Assembly (NCBI RefSeq): GCF_000025225.2
Contig: NC_013895.2
Coordinates: 620,001 to 684,000 of the forward strand
DNA from: Mageeibacillus indolicus UPII9-5
GTDB lineage: Bacteria > Bacillota > Clostridia > Saccharofermentanales > Fastidiosipilaceae
Direction: 5' to 3'
Length of the DNA: 64,000 bases
Position numbers and translations under genes: made by a program. Under the pieces are notes generated by a model that saw only the letters and a program-made list of their open reading frames with translations, was not told the DNA's origin and did not search any database. Of the stretch, positions 1-9,065 are shown in pieces (within the stretch, counting starts at the first letter, position 1; every line of letters begins with the position of its first letter).

Positions 1-417
1 CTGATAAGTTTTGGCCAAAGCCAGATGAAATTCACTGGTTTTTTGCCAATATTCCATAGGCGTTTTTATTGCGGTTTTATCCAGAGGAATAATTGTTTGA
101 CGGATTCGTTTATAGTCCTGAGAAGTGAATATATCAAAATTTTCTTCTAAATAGCTTGTTTCTATTTGTAGGCGAAAATGAATTATACTCAACAAATACT
201 TGCGATCTGTTAAATAAACACGGTAGCCGTAGCGCGGCAAACTTAGGAGGATTTGTTGGTTGCATAACTTAACTAAGGCTTCACGAACCGGTGATTTACT
301 AACTTTATATTTCTCAACCAATCCTCTTTCTGTCAAAAGAGTAGCCTGATTTATTTCTCCTTCAACTATGGATTTCACGATATCTTTATATATTTTATCA
401 CTAATTGTTGATGACAT
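1..417 (-). CDS. GntR-family transcriptional regulator (3' end cut by window edge)
   Basis: The minus-strand frame is open from ATG at 417 to the window edge, giving 139 codons without a stop. The N-terminus (MSSTISDKIYKDIVKSIVEG) and the following segment with VSKSPVREALVKL form a classic GntR winged-helix DNA-binding domain. The later part, with LALAKTY near the edge, would be the start of a helical FCD-type effector domain, but too little is visible to be sure. It is divergent from pfkA, separated by about 230 bp, so it may act on its own promoter or on this intergenic region. A partial palindrome (AGATC-N5-GATCT, near 512-526) is a possible operator. The effector is unknown. Confidence 0.85.
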   Translation of the reverse strand, partial: MSSTISDKIYKDIVKSIVEGEINQATLLTERGLVEKYKVSKSPVREALVKLCNQQILLSLPRYGYRVYLTDRKYLLSIIHFRLQIETSYLEENFDIFTSQDYKRIRQTIIPLDKTAIKTPMEYWQKTSEFHLALAKTYQ

Positions 418-563
418 TTTATTCCCTGTAGTTTTTTTATTTGTACCATTAGATGTTATTATATTGTTAACGCAAATTCAAGGAAAATGAACAAAACAGT
501 GAGATCGTACAGATCTACAATATTTTTTCAATGCAAAATAGAATGCATTAAATACTACTTTAA

Positions 564-592
564 TTGATTATCGCGGCTGTTTCCTTTATAAT
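564..592 (+). promoter_or_regulatory. Sigma-A type promoter of pfkA-pgsA
   Basis: TTGATT at 564-569 and TATAAT at 587-592 are separated by 17 nt, a near-consensus vegetative promoter. It lies about 57 nt upstream of the pfkA start codon. Confidence 0.75.
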
Positions 593-649
593 GCAAGTCT
601 AGGACTAGATTAAGCAGTCGACATTAAATACATGAAAGGAAGATTCAAT

Positions 650-1645
650 ATGGCTGAAGGAACAGAATTCTCGGAAAGAGAAACTAAGACAATCGGTGTT
701 CTGACAAGTGGCGGAGATGCGCCAGGTATGAATGCGGCGATAAGGGCTGTTGTACGTTACGGCATACATCAAGGCTATCAGGTTTTGGGCATAAATCGCG
801 GTTATCACGGTCTTTGCCGTGGCGAAATAATGGAATTGACCAAACATGACGTTTCGGAAAAGCTACAAAAGGGTGGAACGTTTTTGATGACAGCTCGCAG
901 CAAATCTTTCATGACTCCCGAGGGGCTGGCGCAAGCCGTATCGATGTCTAAAGTTTTTAAAATTGACTGCTTGGTGGTAATCGGCGGTGACGGGTCTTTC
1001 CGTGGGGCTGAGAATTTGGCCAAGGAAGGTTTGCCAGTTATCGGCATTCCGGGCACAATCGATAACGACATCGGTTGTACGGAATACACAATTGGCTACG
1101 ATACTGCTATGAATACGGCCATGGAATGTATTGACCGTTTGAAAGACACCGCATCTTCCCATGAACGTTGCTCTGTCATTGAAGTAATGGGGCGCCACGC
1201 CGGTTACATCGCTCTTAACGTCGGCATTTGCTGCGGCGCGGAAGTGGTACTTTTGCCTGAGGATCCCGGCGAATTCGATCAAGTCGTGATTAAACGTCTG
1301 TTGGAGTGCCGTAATGCAGGAAAAAATCACTATGTCGTAGTTGTTGCCGAAGGAGCCGGAAGTGCAGTTGACATTGCCAAAAAGATTGAAGAAAAGACCG
1401 GTATTTCTTCCCGCGCTACAGTGCTCGGCCATTTGCAACGCGGCGGCAGTCCAACGGTAAGAGATCGTTTGACGGCTAGTTTGATGGGTGTTCGTGCTGT
1501 AGAATGCATTAACCAAAACAGACTCAATCGAGTAATTGTTGAGCGCAATGGTCGAGTTGATGATTTAGATATATTTGAAGCTTTGGCAATCACTAAGAAT
1601 TTGGATGAAAAAGTTTTGGCTTACGCTGAAAGTATTGCTTTGTAA
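650..1645 (+). CDS. pfkA: ATP-dependent 6-phosphofructokinase
   Basis: This enzyme phosphorylates fructose 6-phosphate to fructose 1,6-bisphosphate, the committed step of glycolysis in the cytoplasm. Visible motifs are the nucleotide loop SGGDAPGMN near residue 20, GGDGSFRGA, the catalytic loop PGTIDNDIGC, EVMGRHAGY and LGHLQRGGSP near the C-terminus. Gly in GGDG and Gly in PGTIDND (instead of Asp and Lys) point to ATP rather than pyrophosphate as phosphoryl donor. Length (331 aa) is close to the 320 aa bacterial norm. I chose ATG 650 over the in-frame ATG 632 because AAAGGA (635-640) sits 9 nt before it. pgsA follows after 6 nt, so the two are probably co-transcribed. Confidence 0.95.
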   Translation: MAEGTEFSERETKTIGVLTSGGDAPGMNAAIRAVVRYGIHQGYQVLGINRGYHGLCRGEIMELTKHDVSEKLQKGGTFLMTARSKSFMTPEGLAQAVSMSKVFKIDCLVVIGGDGSFRGAENLAKEGLPVIGIPGTIDNDIGCTEYTIGYDTAMNTAMECIDRLKDTASSHERCSVIEVMGRHAGYIALNVGICCGAEVVLLPEDPGEFDQVVIKRLLECRNAGKNHYVVVVAEGAGSAVDIAKKIEEKTGISSRATVLGHLQRGGSPTVRDRLTASLMGVRAVECINQNRLNRVIVERNGRVDDLDIFEALAITKNLDEKVLAYAESIAL

Positions 1646-1651
1646 GGCTGG

Positions 1652-2218
1652 TTGTACAGATTAATGACTTGGAAAAAACAACTAACCGTACCTAACATTT
1701 TGACGACACTGAGGCTTTTGGCCATACCTGTGATGGCTTGGTGTATTTATTCGGATTATAACCGTTACTATACGTTTGTCATTTTTGCCGCTATTTGGCT
1801 GACCGACTGTATAGATGGTTATGTCGCGCGACATTTTAACCAAGTTTCTGATTTGGGTAAGGTACTGGACCCTTTAGTTGATAAGCTTTTTCAGCTAACC
1901 ACGGCGACGATGATGTTTGTGGTCGGCAAGTTGCCGCTATGGGTTCCGATTTTTATGTTCGCCAAAGAAGTCGTCATGATTGTAGGTGGGGCGATTTTGT
2001 GGCATCGGCGTACCGTTGTCAATTCACAATGGTTTGGTAAGTTGGCTACGGTTTTATTTGCTGCTGCCTTCGCTTCGTTGTTTTTTCTGCCGCATGAAAA
2101 ATCGTATTTGTCTAATTATATTTTCGTTGTCCCAATAGCTGCGTCGGCGTTGGCTTTAGTTAAATATGCTTTTTTTTATCTAGACAGTATTTGGCGGCAT
2201 CGCGCCAAAGACAGCTGA
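1652..2218 (+). CDS. pgsA: CDP-diacylglycerol-glycerol-3-phosphate 3-phosphatidyltransferase (PgsA-like)
   Basis: It makes phosphatidylglycerophosphate, the first committed step to phosphatidylglycerol and cardiolipin, in the cytoplasmic membrane. The CDP-alcohol phosphotransferase signature is complete: D-x2-DG-x2-AR-x8-G-x3-D-x3-D is seen as TDCIDGYVAR followed by GKVLDPLVDKL. Several hydrophobic segments surround it, as in the family, and the length (about 185 aa) is normal. The start is ambiguous: TTG 1652 lies 4 nt after an AAGG and ATG 1664 lies 16 nt after it. The gene follows pfkA by 6 nt. A relative such as phosphatidylserine synthase is less likely given the N-terminal VPNILTTLRL, which is typical of PgsA. 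Confidence 0.85.
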   Translation: MYRLMTWKKQLTVPNILTTLRLLAIPVMAWCIYSDYNRYYTFVIFAAIWLTDCIDGYVARHFNQVSDLGKVLDPLVDKLFQLTTATMMFVVGKLPLWVPIFMFAKEVVMIVGGAILWHRRTVVNSQWFGKLATVLFAAAFASLFFLPHEKSYLSNYIFVVPIAASALALVKYAFFYLDSIWRHRAKDS

Positions 2219-2343
2219 ATGGTTGAATGCTCAAACAGCCGATTGGGGGGCGGTAACGTTTGAACGATTGAGCGGAGCCGCAGGCTGGTATTTGCCGTCG
2301 TAGGCCGGTGGCGTGTTGATAAAATGGATTAAGTTTGTCGTGG

Positions 2344-2396
2344 CTCAGTCACAGCTCAGTCGAGCCTCAGTCGCGGCACAGTTGTGTTCAGTTGTG
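2344..2396 (+). repeat. Helically phased short direct repeats upstream of mutS2
   Basis: CTCAGTC occurs at 2344, 2355 and 2366, an exact 11-bp period. It is followed by CAGTTGTG at 2379 and 2389, a 10-bp period. The array lies in the 214-bp leader between pgsA and mutS2. No function can be assigned. Confidence 0.6.
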
Positions 2397-2432
2397 CCTA
2401 GGGCAAATCCTGTAAAATTTTATGAGGTGGTT

Positions 2433-4892
2433 ATGGACAGCAAAACTTTGGAAGTTTTGGAGTATGCCAAGATAATTCAGCAGTTGACTGAACTTTCGTT
2501 CTCTGAATTGGGCAAAAAATTGGTGGCCGAGCTCAGCCCCGGCACTGATTTGGAGGAGATTGCGGTTTGGCAAACCGAAACAGCTGACGGAGTCCAAGTG
2601 ATTCTACAAAAAACCACCCCACCGATTTACGGGGTGCACGATCTGACCCCGTATTTACAACGCAGTCGCACCGGAGCGGCGATGACTTGCCGTCAACTTT
2701 TGTTGGTTGATTCTTTTTTAAGAGCGGTTGAGCGAGTTCGTGGCTTTGCGATAAGTGACATAAAGCTACAGGATAATTCATATAATTGTTTAATGAAGGC
2801 CTTGCAGCCGATTCATTCTCTGCAACAAAGGCTCAGCAAAGCCATCATCAGTGAAGATGAGGTCGCCGATGCGGCCAGTCCAGCCTTGGCTCAGATTCGT
2901 CAGCAGCTGCGTCGAGCACAAGACAGCGTGCGGCAAATTTTAGAAAAATTGATGAAGATCCATGCCAAACATCTGCAGGAACAATTGATTACGATGCGCG
3001 GTAATCGTTATGTTTTACCGGTGCAGGATGTCTATCGCACCAATCTGACCGGCATAGTTCATGATACATCGGCATCAGGCCATACCCTATTTGTCGAACC
3101 GTTAGAAGTAGTAGAAGCGAATAATAAAATTCGGGAGCTGGAGGCAGCCGAACAAGAGGAAATTAATCGTATTTTAGCCGTTCTGACATCTGAGGTAGTT
3201 GCAATGGCAGATACGTTAAACTTGAACCAGAATATTTTAGCGAAACTTGACTTTATTACCGCCAAAGCTAGGTATGCCATAAAACTTGAAGCGCATCCGC
3301 CCAAACTCAATACCGTGGGCAAAATAAGACTTTTAAATGCAAGGCATCCACTTTTGCCGCTAAAAAAAGCTGTTCCGATAAGCTTGGCCTTAGGCGACAA
3401 AATTAAAACTTTACTTATAACTGGGCCTAATACTGGAGGAAAGACTGTTGCCCTGAAGACGTGTGGTTTGTTGACTTTAATGGCACAGTCGGGTTTGCAT
3501 ATACCGGCATCGGAACAGAGCGAAATAGCAATTTGCCAAAATATAACGGTTGATATCGGTGACGCGCAAAGTATCGAAAACAATCTTTCAACTTTTTCTT
3601 CACATATGCGTCAGCTGATCTATATGACGGAGCAAGCCGGCCCAGGTACCTTGATTTTGTCAGACGAGATGGGTTCGGGCACCGATCCGTTGGAAGGCGC
3701 CGCCTTGGCCCAGGCCATTCTTACTACTTGGCGGGAAAAAGGTGCAATTACTCTGGCCACCACTCATTACCGTGAATTGAAACTCTATGCGTTATCTACT
3801 GAGGGTGTAGAGAATGCTTGCTGTGAGTTGGATCCGGATACGTTGCAACCGACTTATCGAATCCTCATGGGCGCAGTCGGGGTGAGCCACGCGTTTACGA
3901 TCAGTGCTAGACTCGGGCTTGATCCGCAAATAATAGCCAAAGCTAAAGCTCTCTTATCAGAAGATGAGCAAAACTTGGAAAATATTATGCAAGATTTGAC
4001 CGCGGCCAAAATCAAAGCGGAAGCAGCGTTGGCCTCTGCCGCGCGTGACAGTGCTGCCGCTGCCGCTGCTAAACGGGAAGCCGAGACTTTGAGCGATCAG
4101 CTGCGCAACCGTCAACGCGCAATTGCGGCGGAAGAAAGGGAAAAGGCCAGAGACAAATATGGGGAAGGTCTACGGGAGATTGATCGTTTAATTCGGGAGT
4201 TGTCTGATTATTTAGATGAAGCCGAACGCCGCTCTTTGCTCAAGCGTACAGCCAAGTTGCGAAGCGAGGCTGGAGCAAATTATCATGCGATTGAAAATGA
4301 GATTGGTGCGGAAACTTTAGCCGGCATCCAGGCTGATGTCGACCCAGCCGGACGGGCACTGCAGCTTAAAGTCGGGGAACAGTACTACGCGCCAACTTTG
4401 GATTTAATCGGTAAATTGATGACTTTGCCGGACAACAAGGGCCGTTGTAAGCTCAGCTCCGGCACTGTACAAATTACGGTTAAAGCAGCTACTTTACAAG
4501 ATGTGAGCGCAGCACCGACTGCGAGTACAAATATGAGTTTGGCTGATAAGTCTGAATTTTATCGTCATAAGCAGAGAAATTCCGCTGCTTTCAAAGACAA
4601 ATCAAGCCCTAGGCCTTCGGATAGATCGAATGGAGCCGGAAAAACAGCTTTGCCTTTGGAATTGATGCTTTTGGGGGAAACGACATTGGATGCCATCGAG
4701 CTTTTGGATCGGCACATCGATAATTCGGTCATGGCAGGGGTTCACGAAATCAGGATTGTTCATGGCAAGGGAACCGGAGCCTTACGTAAGGCGGTACAAG
4801 ATTTTTTGCGCCGCGACCGAAGAGTGAAAGGTTTCCGCCTAGCAGGATACGGCGAGGGCGACAGCGGGGTAACAATAGCAGAGCTCAAGTGA
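2433..4892 (+). CDS. mutS2: MutS2-type ATPase with C-terminal Smr domain
   Basis: MutS2 proteins are dimeric ABC-type ATPases. In Bacillota they are linked to splitting collided ribosomes and to limiting recombination, not to mismatch repair. The order seen is a helical core and clamp (residues 1-310), the ATPase domain with Walker A GPNTGGKTV and Walker B LSDEMGSGTDPLEGAAL, a charged coiled coil (about 510-620) and an Smr domain at the end containing VHGKGTGALRKAV. The mismatch-recognition domain of MutS1 is absent, as expected. One oddity is that the Smr LDLRG-type motif reads LMLLGETT here, so the acidic and basic residues of that motif are missing. ATG 2433 is chosen because TGAGGTGG (2423-2430) precedes it; a longer frame from 2313 translates repetitive leader DNA. 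Confidence 0.9.
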   Translation: MDSKTLEVLEYAKIIQQLTELSFSELGKKLVAELSPGTDLEEIAVWQTETADGVQVILQKTTPPIYGVHDLTPYLQRSRTGAAMTCRQLLLVDSFLRAVERVRGFAISDIKLQDNSYNCLMKALQPIHSLQQRLSKAIISEDEVADAASPALAQIRQQLRRAQDSVRQILEKLMKIHAKHLQEQLITMRGNRYVLPVQDVYRTNLTGIVHDTSASGHTLFVEPLEVVEANNKIRELEAAEQEEINRILAVLTSEVVAMADTLNLNQNILAKLDFITAKARYAIKLEAHPPKLNTVGKIRLLNARHPLLPLKKAVPISLALGDKIKTLLITGPNTGGKTVALKTCGLLTLMAQSGLHIPASEQSEIAICQNITVDIGDAQSIENNLSTFSSHMRQLIYMTEQAGPGTLILSDEMGSGTDPLEGAALAQAILTTWREKGAITLATTHYRELKLYALSTEGVENACCELDPDTLQPTYRILMGAVGVSHAFTISARLGLDPQIIAKAKALLSEDEQNLENIMQDLTAAKIKAEAALASAARDSAAAAAAKREAETLSDQLRNRQRAIAAEEREKARDKYGEGLREIDRLIRELSDYLDEAERRSLLKRTAKLRSEAGANYHAIENEIGAETLAGIQADVDPAGRALQLKVGEQYYAPTLDLIGKLMTLPDNKGRCKLSSGTVQITVKAATLQDVSAAPTASTNMSLADKSEFYRHKQRNSAAFKDKSSPRPSDRSNGAGKTALPLELMLLGETTLDAIELLDRHIDNSVMAGVHEIRIVHGKGTGALRKAVQDFLRRDRRVKGFRLAGYGEGDSGVTIAELK

Positions 4893-4920
4893 GCCTGACA
4901 TGAATGCGGTTGTGGGTAAT

Positions 4921-5412
4921 TTACCAATGTAAATGATGCAGTGAGCCGGTGGCTTGTAAGGAAGGAAACCCATGCTGCCGTGCCACTTCATAAGCAATTA
5001 TCGCTACAGAATTGGAGAGATTTAGGGAGCGAATTTGCGGATACATCGGGATACGTATACAACGCTCGGGAAAGGGTAGGAGCATTTCTTCTGGTAGGCC
5101 GGCACTTTCTTTACCGAAAAATATCCAAGTTTCCGAGGGGTAAGAAACCTCCGCATAGGTATTTAAAGCTTTGGTTGTGGCGTAAAAAGGTTTTATATCC
5201 GGGTGTTTAGCGGTGAAATCGACTATGTTTTCATAAAATGTGTAGTTGAGATGCTGCCAGTAATCAAGGCCGGCCCGCCTGACCTGTTTTTCGTCAATGG
5301 AGAACCCCATCGGCCCGACCAAATGTAAAGCGGCTCCTAGTGCAACGCAGGTACGACCGATTGCGCCAGTATTATATGGAATTTCCGGTTCAACCAAAAC
5401 TATATTGAGCAT
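4921..5412 (-). CDS. trmL: tRNA (cytidine/uridine-34-2'-O)-methyltransferase, SPOUT family
   Basis: TrmL methylates the 2'-OH of the wobble nucleotide of certain Leu tRNAs using SAM. The 163-aa length is typical. SpoU/TrmD knot motifs are visible: PYNTGAIGRTC near the N-terminus, FGKESAGLP in the middle, and IPMYPQIRSLNLSNSVA near the C-terminus, where the trefoil knot binds SAM. The gene is convergent with mutS2 (28 nt apart) and divergent from the DUF1836 gene. The start at 5412 has a good upstream AGGAGG (5419-5424 on the complementary strand). Confidence 0.9.
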   Translation of the reverse strand: MLNIVLVEPEIPYNTGAIGRTCVALGAALHLVGPMGFSIDEKQVRRAGLDYWQHLNYTFYENIVDFTAKHPDIKPFYATTKALNTYAEVSYPSETWIFFGKESAGLPEEMLLPFPERCIRIPMYPQIRSLNLSNSVAIIAYEVARQHGFPSLQATGSLHHLHW

Positions 5413-5536
5413 TATTTTTCCTCCTCATGTCCGTAGTATTATAAGCCAAAATGGGCGTGTTGACAAAATTGGGCAAAAGCTGTACCATTTATATGGTTAT
5501 CATAACTATATATGTGGAGCGATAAATCAGAAGTTT

Positions 5537-6130
5537 ATGCATCCGATATTCAGTGAATTGAAAAATTTTGTTTTGCCGTCATGGGAAGAATTACCAAATA
5601 AAAAAATGTACGGTGAAGAGCTGAGCCGTTATGTGAATAATTTGATGCTGCCTTTGCAAAATGAACGCATTCATTTAACGACAACTATGATTCAAAATTA
5701 TTTGAAGTGGAATTTATTGCCGCCGGTAGAAGGTCGAAAATATGATCGTACCCATCTGGCTTGGTGCATCTGTATCACCTTGTACAAGCGGATAATCCCT
5801 CTAAAAGATGTTGCCACTGGCATTATGTTGCAACAGAAATTCATGAATGTTGCCGATGCATACAATAAATTAAGTGAGTTCATCAATAACGGGTTCAAAG
5901 CAATGTTGCACTCATTAGAAGAAAATGATGGTGTTCTCAGGTTGCCACAGCTGTACGTAAACCAAGCTACCATGTCATTGGCTTTGAGCGCGAACACGTT
6001 CGTTTTGCAATGCTTTTTAGACTGTATAGTTGCTGGTGGCGGCTTGGGACTGGCGACGAGTGACAAATTTGTGCAGAACGACTCCGTTATAACTATGAAA
6101 ACTAATAAGTACAATAAGGAAAGCAGGTAA
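5537..6130 (+). CDS. DUF1836-family putative transcriptional regulator
   Basis: The protein (197 aa) matches the DUF1836 pattern known from Bacillota. It begins with a short leader and LPSWEELP, then a MerR-like helix-turn-helix segment (TTTMIQNYLKWNLLPP, YDRTHLAWCICITLYKRI), followed by a mostly helical C-terminal half. The family is presumed DNA-binding but has no well-established ligand. It ends 5 nt before the acyl-CoA synthetase gene, so both are likely one operon and the regulator may control lipid or acyl-CoA metabolism; this is inference from position. The start ATG 5537 is the first that avoids overlap with trmL on the other strand, but no convincing ribosome binding site precedes it, so the start is uncertain. 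Confidence 0.7.
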   Translation: MHPIFSELKNFVLPSWEELPNKKMYGEELSRYVNNLMLPLQNERIHLTTTMIQNYLKWNLLPPVEGRKYDRTHLAWCICITLYKRIIPLKDVATGIMLQQKFMNVADAYNKLSEFINNGFKAMLHSLEENDGVLRLPQLYVNQATMSLALSANTFVLQCFLDCIVAGGGLGLATSDKFVQNDSVITMKTNKYNKESR

Positions 6131-6135
6131 ATACT

Positions 6136-8028
6136 ATGAATGTTCAATTCCCAAACTTTGCTGGACGCTATGATGATTTACGTCAAATTTTGACTGATTC
6201 GGTGTGCCATCATCCTGAAAGAATAGCTTATATAGAATTGCCACCGAATGCCGAGCCGATCAAACTTAATTACCGCGATTTACTACATCGTATCAATGCA
6301 CTCGGAGCGGCACTGGAACATCCTTGCTTTGCCGAAAAAAAAGAAGATTTTAATCCGGCTGAGATGCCGAATCTGGATAAACGGCGCCTAGCAATACTTG
6401 GCGATAATTCGATTGATTGGATAATTGCGCAAAACGCAGCTCTGTTTGGCGCAGGTTTGGCCGTACCATTGGATAAACAGCTCAGCGGAGTGGAAATGTC
6501 ACGGCTTTTGGAACGGGCCAGATGTCGCAAAATTTTTATAGACGCGGGTAAATATGAGCTAATAGATTATATTCTGCAAAATCCCGGCACGATTACCGAC
6601 CTTATTTTGATCGGCCACGCTGCACTAAAAGTCGAATGCACGCATGCGGCGGCTTATTTGGCCGAGACAGAGGATGAAACATGTTTAACAAATGAACTTA
6701 GTCCTGGCAAGAACGTACGTATTTGGCGTATCGCCGAACTTGAAGAGTACGGTTCAAAACGTTTGGCTGCCGGGAAGAGTGCGTTCCCGGACACATCTAT
6801 AGATCCGACTGCGCCGGCTGCCATATTTTTTACTTCTGGTACAACGGCGGCATCCAAGGGAGTGATGTTGAGTCATCGCAATATCTCGCATGTGGAATAT
6901 ATTTGCCGCACTTCCATCGACCTGCCTTGTGACGGCGCGGTTTTGTCGGTTTTGCCTTTGCACCATACGTTGGAAAATTCAGCCCAATATGTTATGTGGT
7001 CCCATCATCAGACTGTAGTTTTCAACAACGGGCTGCGTTATATAGGCACAAATCTGAAAAAATTTCCTATAGTTTTCGTCGTAACCGTACCACTGTTGCT
7101 TGACAATATCAAACGACAAATTGAACACAATGTGGCCAAACTTGGAAAAATGGAAAAATTCGAGTTTATGCGTCGCACCTGTCGTCGACTTCTGCGTTTG
7201 GGCATAGATTTACGTCCTTTTGTATTTAAAAAAGTACGCAAAGCGGTTGGCCCTGCTCTTTCAACTTTTATTGTCGGGGCTGCGGCTTTGAAACCAGAAA
7301 CGGAAACATTTTTTCAGGACTTGGGCTTTAACGTCTTCGTCGGTTACGGTTTGACGGAAACGGCGCCGATTCTCACTTGTAACTCGCAAAAATTGCAGGT
7401 GCAGGGTAGTGTCGGCGGCACGGCCACCGGGGTGGAATTGCGTATTGACGCGGATGGTGACGGAGAGGGCGAAGTTTTCGTGCGCTGTCCTAACTTGATG
7501 ATCGGATATTATGAAGATGAGGCGGCAACTAAAGCGGCTATTGATGAAGAAGGGTGGTTCCATACCGGTGATGTCGGATATCTTGATGCCAAAGGCGCAC
7601 TTTTTATTACTGGAAGAGTGAAATCTATGATCGTTTTGACCAACGGCAAAAAAGTGTTTCCGGAAGAAGTGGAGTCGTTATTTGAAGATCAGGATTTGAT
7701 CGATCAGGTAATGATTTTCGGGGGTAAAAGCAAACGTGATACGATTGATGTTTGCGCACTTCTCCGCTTACGGGCCGATCAAGTCGGTGAGGCGGAAGAA
7801 CTTCCGGCGGAGTGCAAAGCCAAAATTGAAGCTGAAATTGCCAGAATTAACTCGATTGTGCCGCCATACAAATCTATAAAATATTGGACTTGGACTACAG
7901 ATAATTTTGTCATGACTTCCACTTTAAAAGTAAAGCGTGAACCTACAATGACCAAATTGTTGAAAGGGTTGGGCGAAAATGAAGCTGCGTGGCGTGAGGT
8001 TTCGGGGCATAGAGTCAAACTTCGGTAA
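6136..8028 (+). CDS. AMP-binding acyl-CoA synthetase, long-chain fatty acid-CoA ligase type
   Basis: The protein belongs to the ANL superfamily, which activates a carboxylate with ATP to an acyl-adenylate and then usually transfers it to CoA. Motifs in order are the P-loop FFTSGTTAASKGVMLSHRN (residues about 231-249), GYGLTETAP, the WFHTGDVG motif, and the hinge GRVKSMIVLTNGKKVFPEEVE, whose Lys is needed for adenylation. Length (630 aa) and the N-terminal layout fit long-chain acyl-CoA ligases more than acetyl-CoA synthetase. No transmembrane segment is obvious. It overlaps in function with the adjacent DUF1836 gene only by inference. Acyl-ACP synthetase activity cannot be excluded. Confidence 0.85.
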   Translation: MNVQFPNFAGRYDDLRQILTDSVCHHPERIAYIELPPNAEPIKLNYRDLLHRINALGAALEHPCFAEKKEDFNPAEMPNLDKRRLAILGDNSIDWIIAQNAALFGAGLAVPLDKQLSGVEMSRLLERARCRKIFIDAGKYELIDYILQNPGTITDLILIGHAALKVECTHAAAYLAETEDETCLTNELSPGKNVRIWRIAELEEYGSKRLAAGKSAFPDTSIDPTAPAAIFFTSGTTAASKGVMLSHRNISHVEYICRTSIDLPCDGAVLSVLPLHHTLENSAQYVMWSHHQTVVFNNGLRYIGTNLKKFPIVFVVTVPLLLDNIKRQIEHNVAKLGKMEKFEFMRRTCRRLLRLGIDLRPFVFKKVRKAVGPALSTFIVGAAALKPETETFFQDLGFNVFVGYGLTETAPILTCNSQKLQVQGSVGGTATGVELRIDADGDGEGEVFVRCPNLMIGYYEDEAATKAAIDEEGWFHTGDVGYLDAKGALFITGRVKSMIVLTNGKKVFPEEVESLFEDQDLIDQVMIFGGKSKRDTIDVCALLRLRADQVGEAEELPAECKAKIEAEIARINSIVPPYKSIKYWTWTTDNFVMTSTLKVKREPTMTKLLKGLGENEAAWREVSGHRVKLR

Positions 8029-8074
8029 CTCTAGACGACGGAACCACAAGAAAATGCCGTGGCGTCCGCTTCAT

Positions 8075-8098
8075 CCGGGTGGGCTCAGCCAGACCCGG
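8075..8098. terminator. GC-rich hairpin between convergent genes
   Basis: CCGGGT (8075-8080) pairs with ACCCGG (8093-8098), with a second GGC/GCC pairing inside. There is no U-tract on either side, so it may be a structural barrier between the convergent synthetase and LysR genes and not a canonical terminator. Confidence 0.35.
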
Positions 8099-8119
8099 CT
8101 GCCGTTTCCCTCGGCCAAA

Positions 8120-9001
8120 CTATGTCTGGCTCAAAATCATTGCTTCCAGCTTTCTCGCTGCCATACTAAGCGGTTGATCCTTACGCCTGATCAGGACCAA
8201 GCGGCGCATCGGAACTTTTTCTATCAGGTCGATTTGATGCACGCCTTCAGTTCCTTTTAAAAATTCCCGCGGTACAAAGCCGATACCCAAATCGGCTTTT
8301 ACCATTGGCAATATTTGGTCGGCGGTAAAGGCTTCAATATCCGGCTTGTATTTTAAATTGTGTTTAGCAAAAAAATCAGCGTAAAACTCAAATGATTTGG
8401 TATCTTGTCCTAGTGAAATTAAGGGATAACCTGTCAAGTCGGCCAAGTTTATGCGGCTGTCCAGCAGTGCTCCAAAATAAGACGAACAAACGGCTACTTC
8501 CTGCACATTTTTTACGGTTGTTTCAGTTAGCGATGCTGTTGGCACGGTTGGCGTAGTAACTACGGCCAAGTCGGCACTCCCGTCTTTCAAGGCCTCGATA
8601 GCTTGAGGTGTAGAATGATTACTGATTCGAATATGTATCCCTGGATATAGTAGACGATATTGCTTTATAAGTGGTAATAACAGGCAGTGCAAAGCTACTT
8701 CGCTGGCGGCAATGTAAATTTTGCCGTTTTGCAGATTACGATTTTCGGTCAATTCCTGTTCTCCGGCGTTGATATGGCGCATGGCGACACATAAGTGGTC
8801 ATACAGCTGCCGGCCTTCGGGCGTTAATTTCATTCCTCGGCGTGAACGCAAAAACAGCGGACAGCCAAGCTCCGATTCCAGTTTTTTTATTGTTCGAGTA
8901 AGATTGGGCTGGTTGCTTAGAAGAACTTCAGCAGCACGAGAAACATTGCCGTACTTAGCAACGTAATAAAAAATACGATAGTAGTCATAACTTATATACA
9001 T
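8120..9001 (-). CDS. LysR-family transcriptional regulator
   Basis: The N-terminal winged helix-turn-helix is clear (YYRIFYYVAKYGNVSRAAE, then LLSNQPNLTRTIKKLESELG, then FLRSRRGMKLTPEG). The rest (residues 90-293) has the two-lobed substrate-binding fold typical of LysR proteins, for example KIYIAASEVALHCLLLPLI. It is divergent from the degenerate aminotransferase gene with 204 bp between starts, the standard arrangement for a LysR regulator that controls its divergent neighbour. The coinducer is unknown. ATG 9001 is used; the ribosome binding site is weak. Confidence 0.9.
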   Translation of the reverse strand: MYISYDYYRIFYYVAKYGNVSRAAEVLLSNQPNLTRTIKKLESELGCPLFLRSRRGMKLTPEGRQLYDHLCVAMRHINAGEQELTENRNLQNGKIYIAASEVALHCLLLPLIKQYRLLYPGIHIRISNHSTPQAIEALKDGSADLAVVTTPTVPTASLTETTVKNVQEVAVCSSYFGALLDSRINLADLTGYPLISLGQDTKSFEFYADFFAKHNLKYKPDIEAFTADQILPMVKADLGIGFVPREFLKGTEGVHQIDLIEKVPMRRLVLIRRKDQPLSMAARKLEAMILSQT

Positions 9002-9065
9002 GCTTCTTACCTAACCTTTTGATTCAGTGTTGACTTAGTGTTTGTCTTGGTATGAATTTTATTAT

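Noticed and set aside
863-1516. A 217-codon open frame on the minus strand of pfkA
   Set aside because: It lies fully inside a well-supported gene in another frame, and its product shows no recognisable motif or start signal.
2313-2432. An N-terminal extension of MutS2 by 40 codons
   Set aside because: It translates the phased CTCAGTC repeats and has no start signal; ATG 2433 has a good ribosome binding site and fits the family start.
5297-5536. An N-terminal extension of the DUF1836 protein across trmL
   Set aside because: It would overlap trmL on the other strand, and the extra residues do not resemble the family.
8029-8119. A continuation of an open frame from 7979 as a 93-codon gene
   Set aside because: It starts within the synthetase gene and ends within the antisense of lysR; no ribosome binding site or family pattern was seen.
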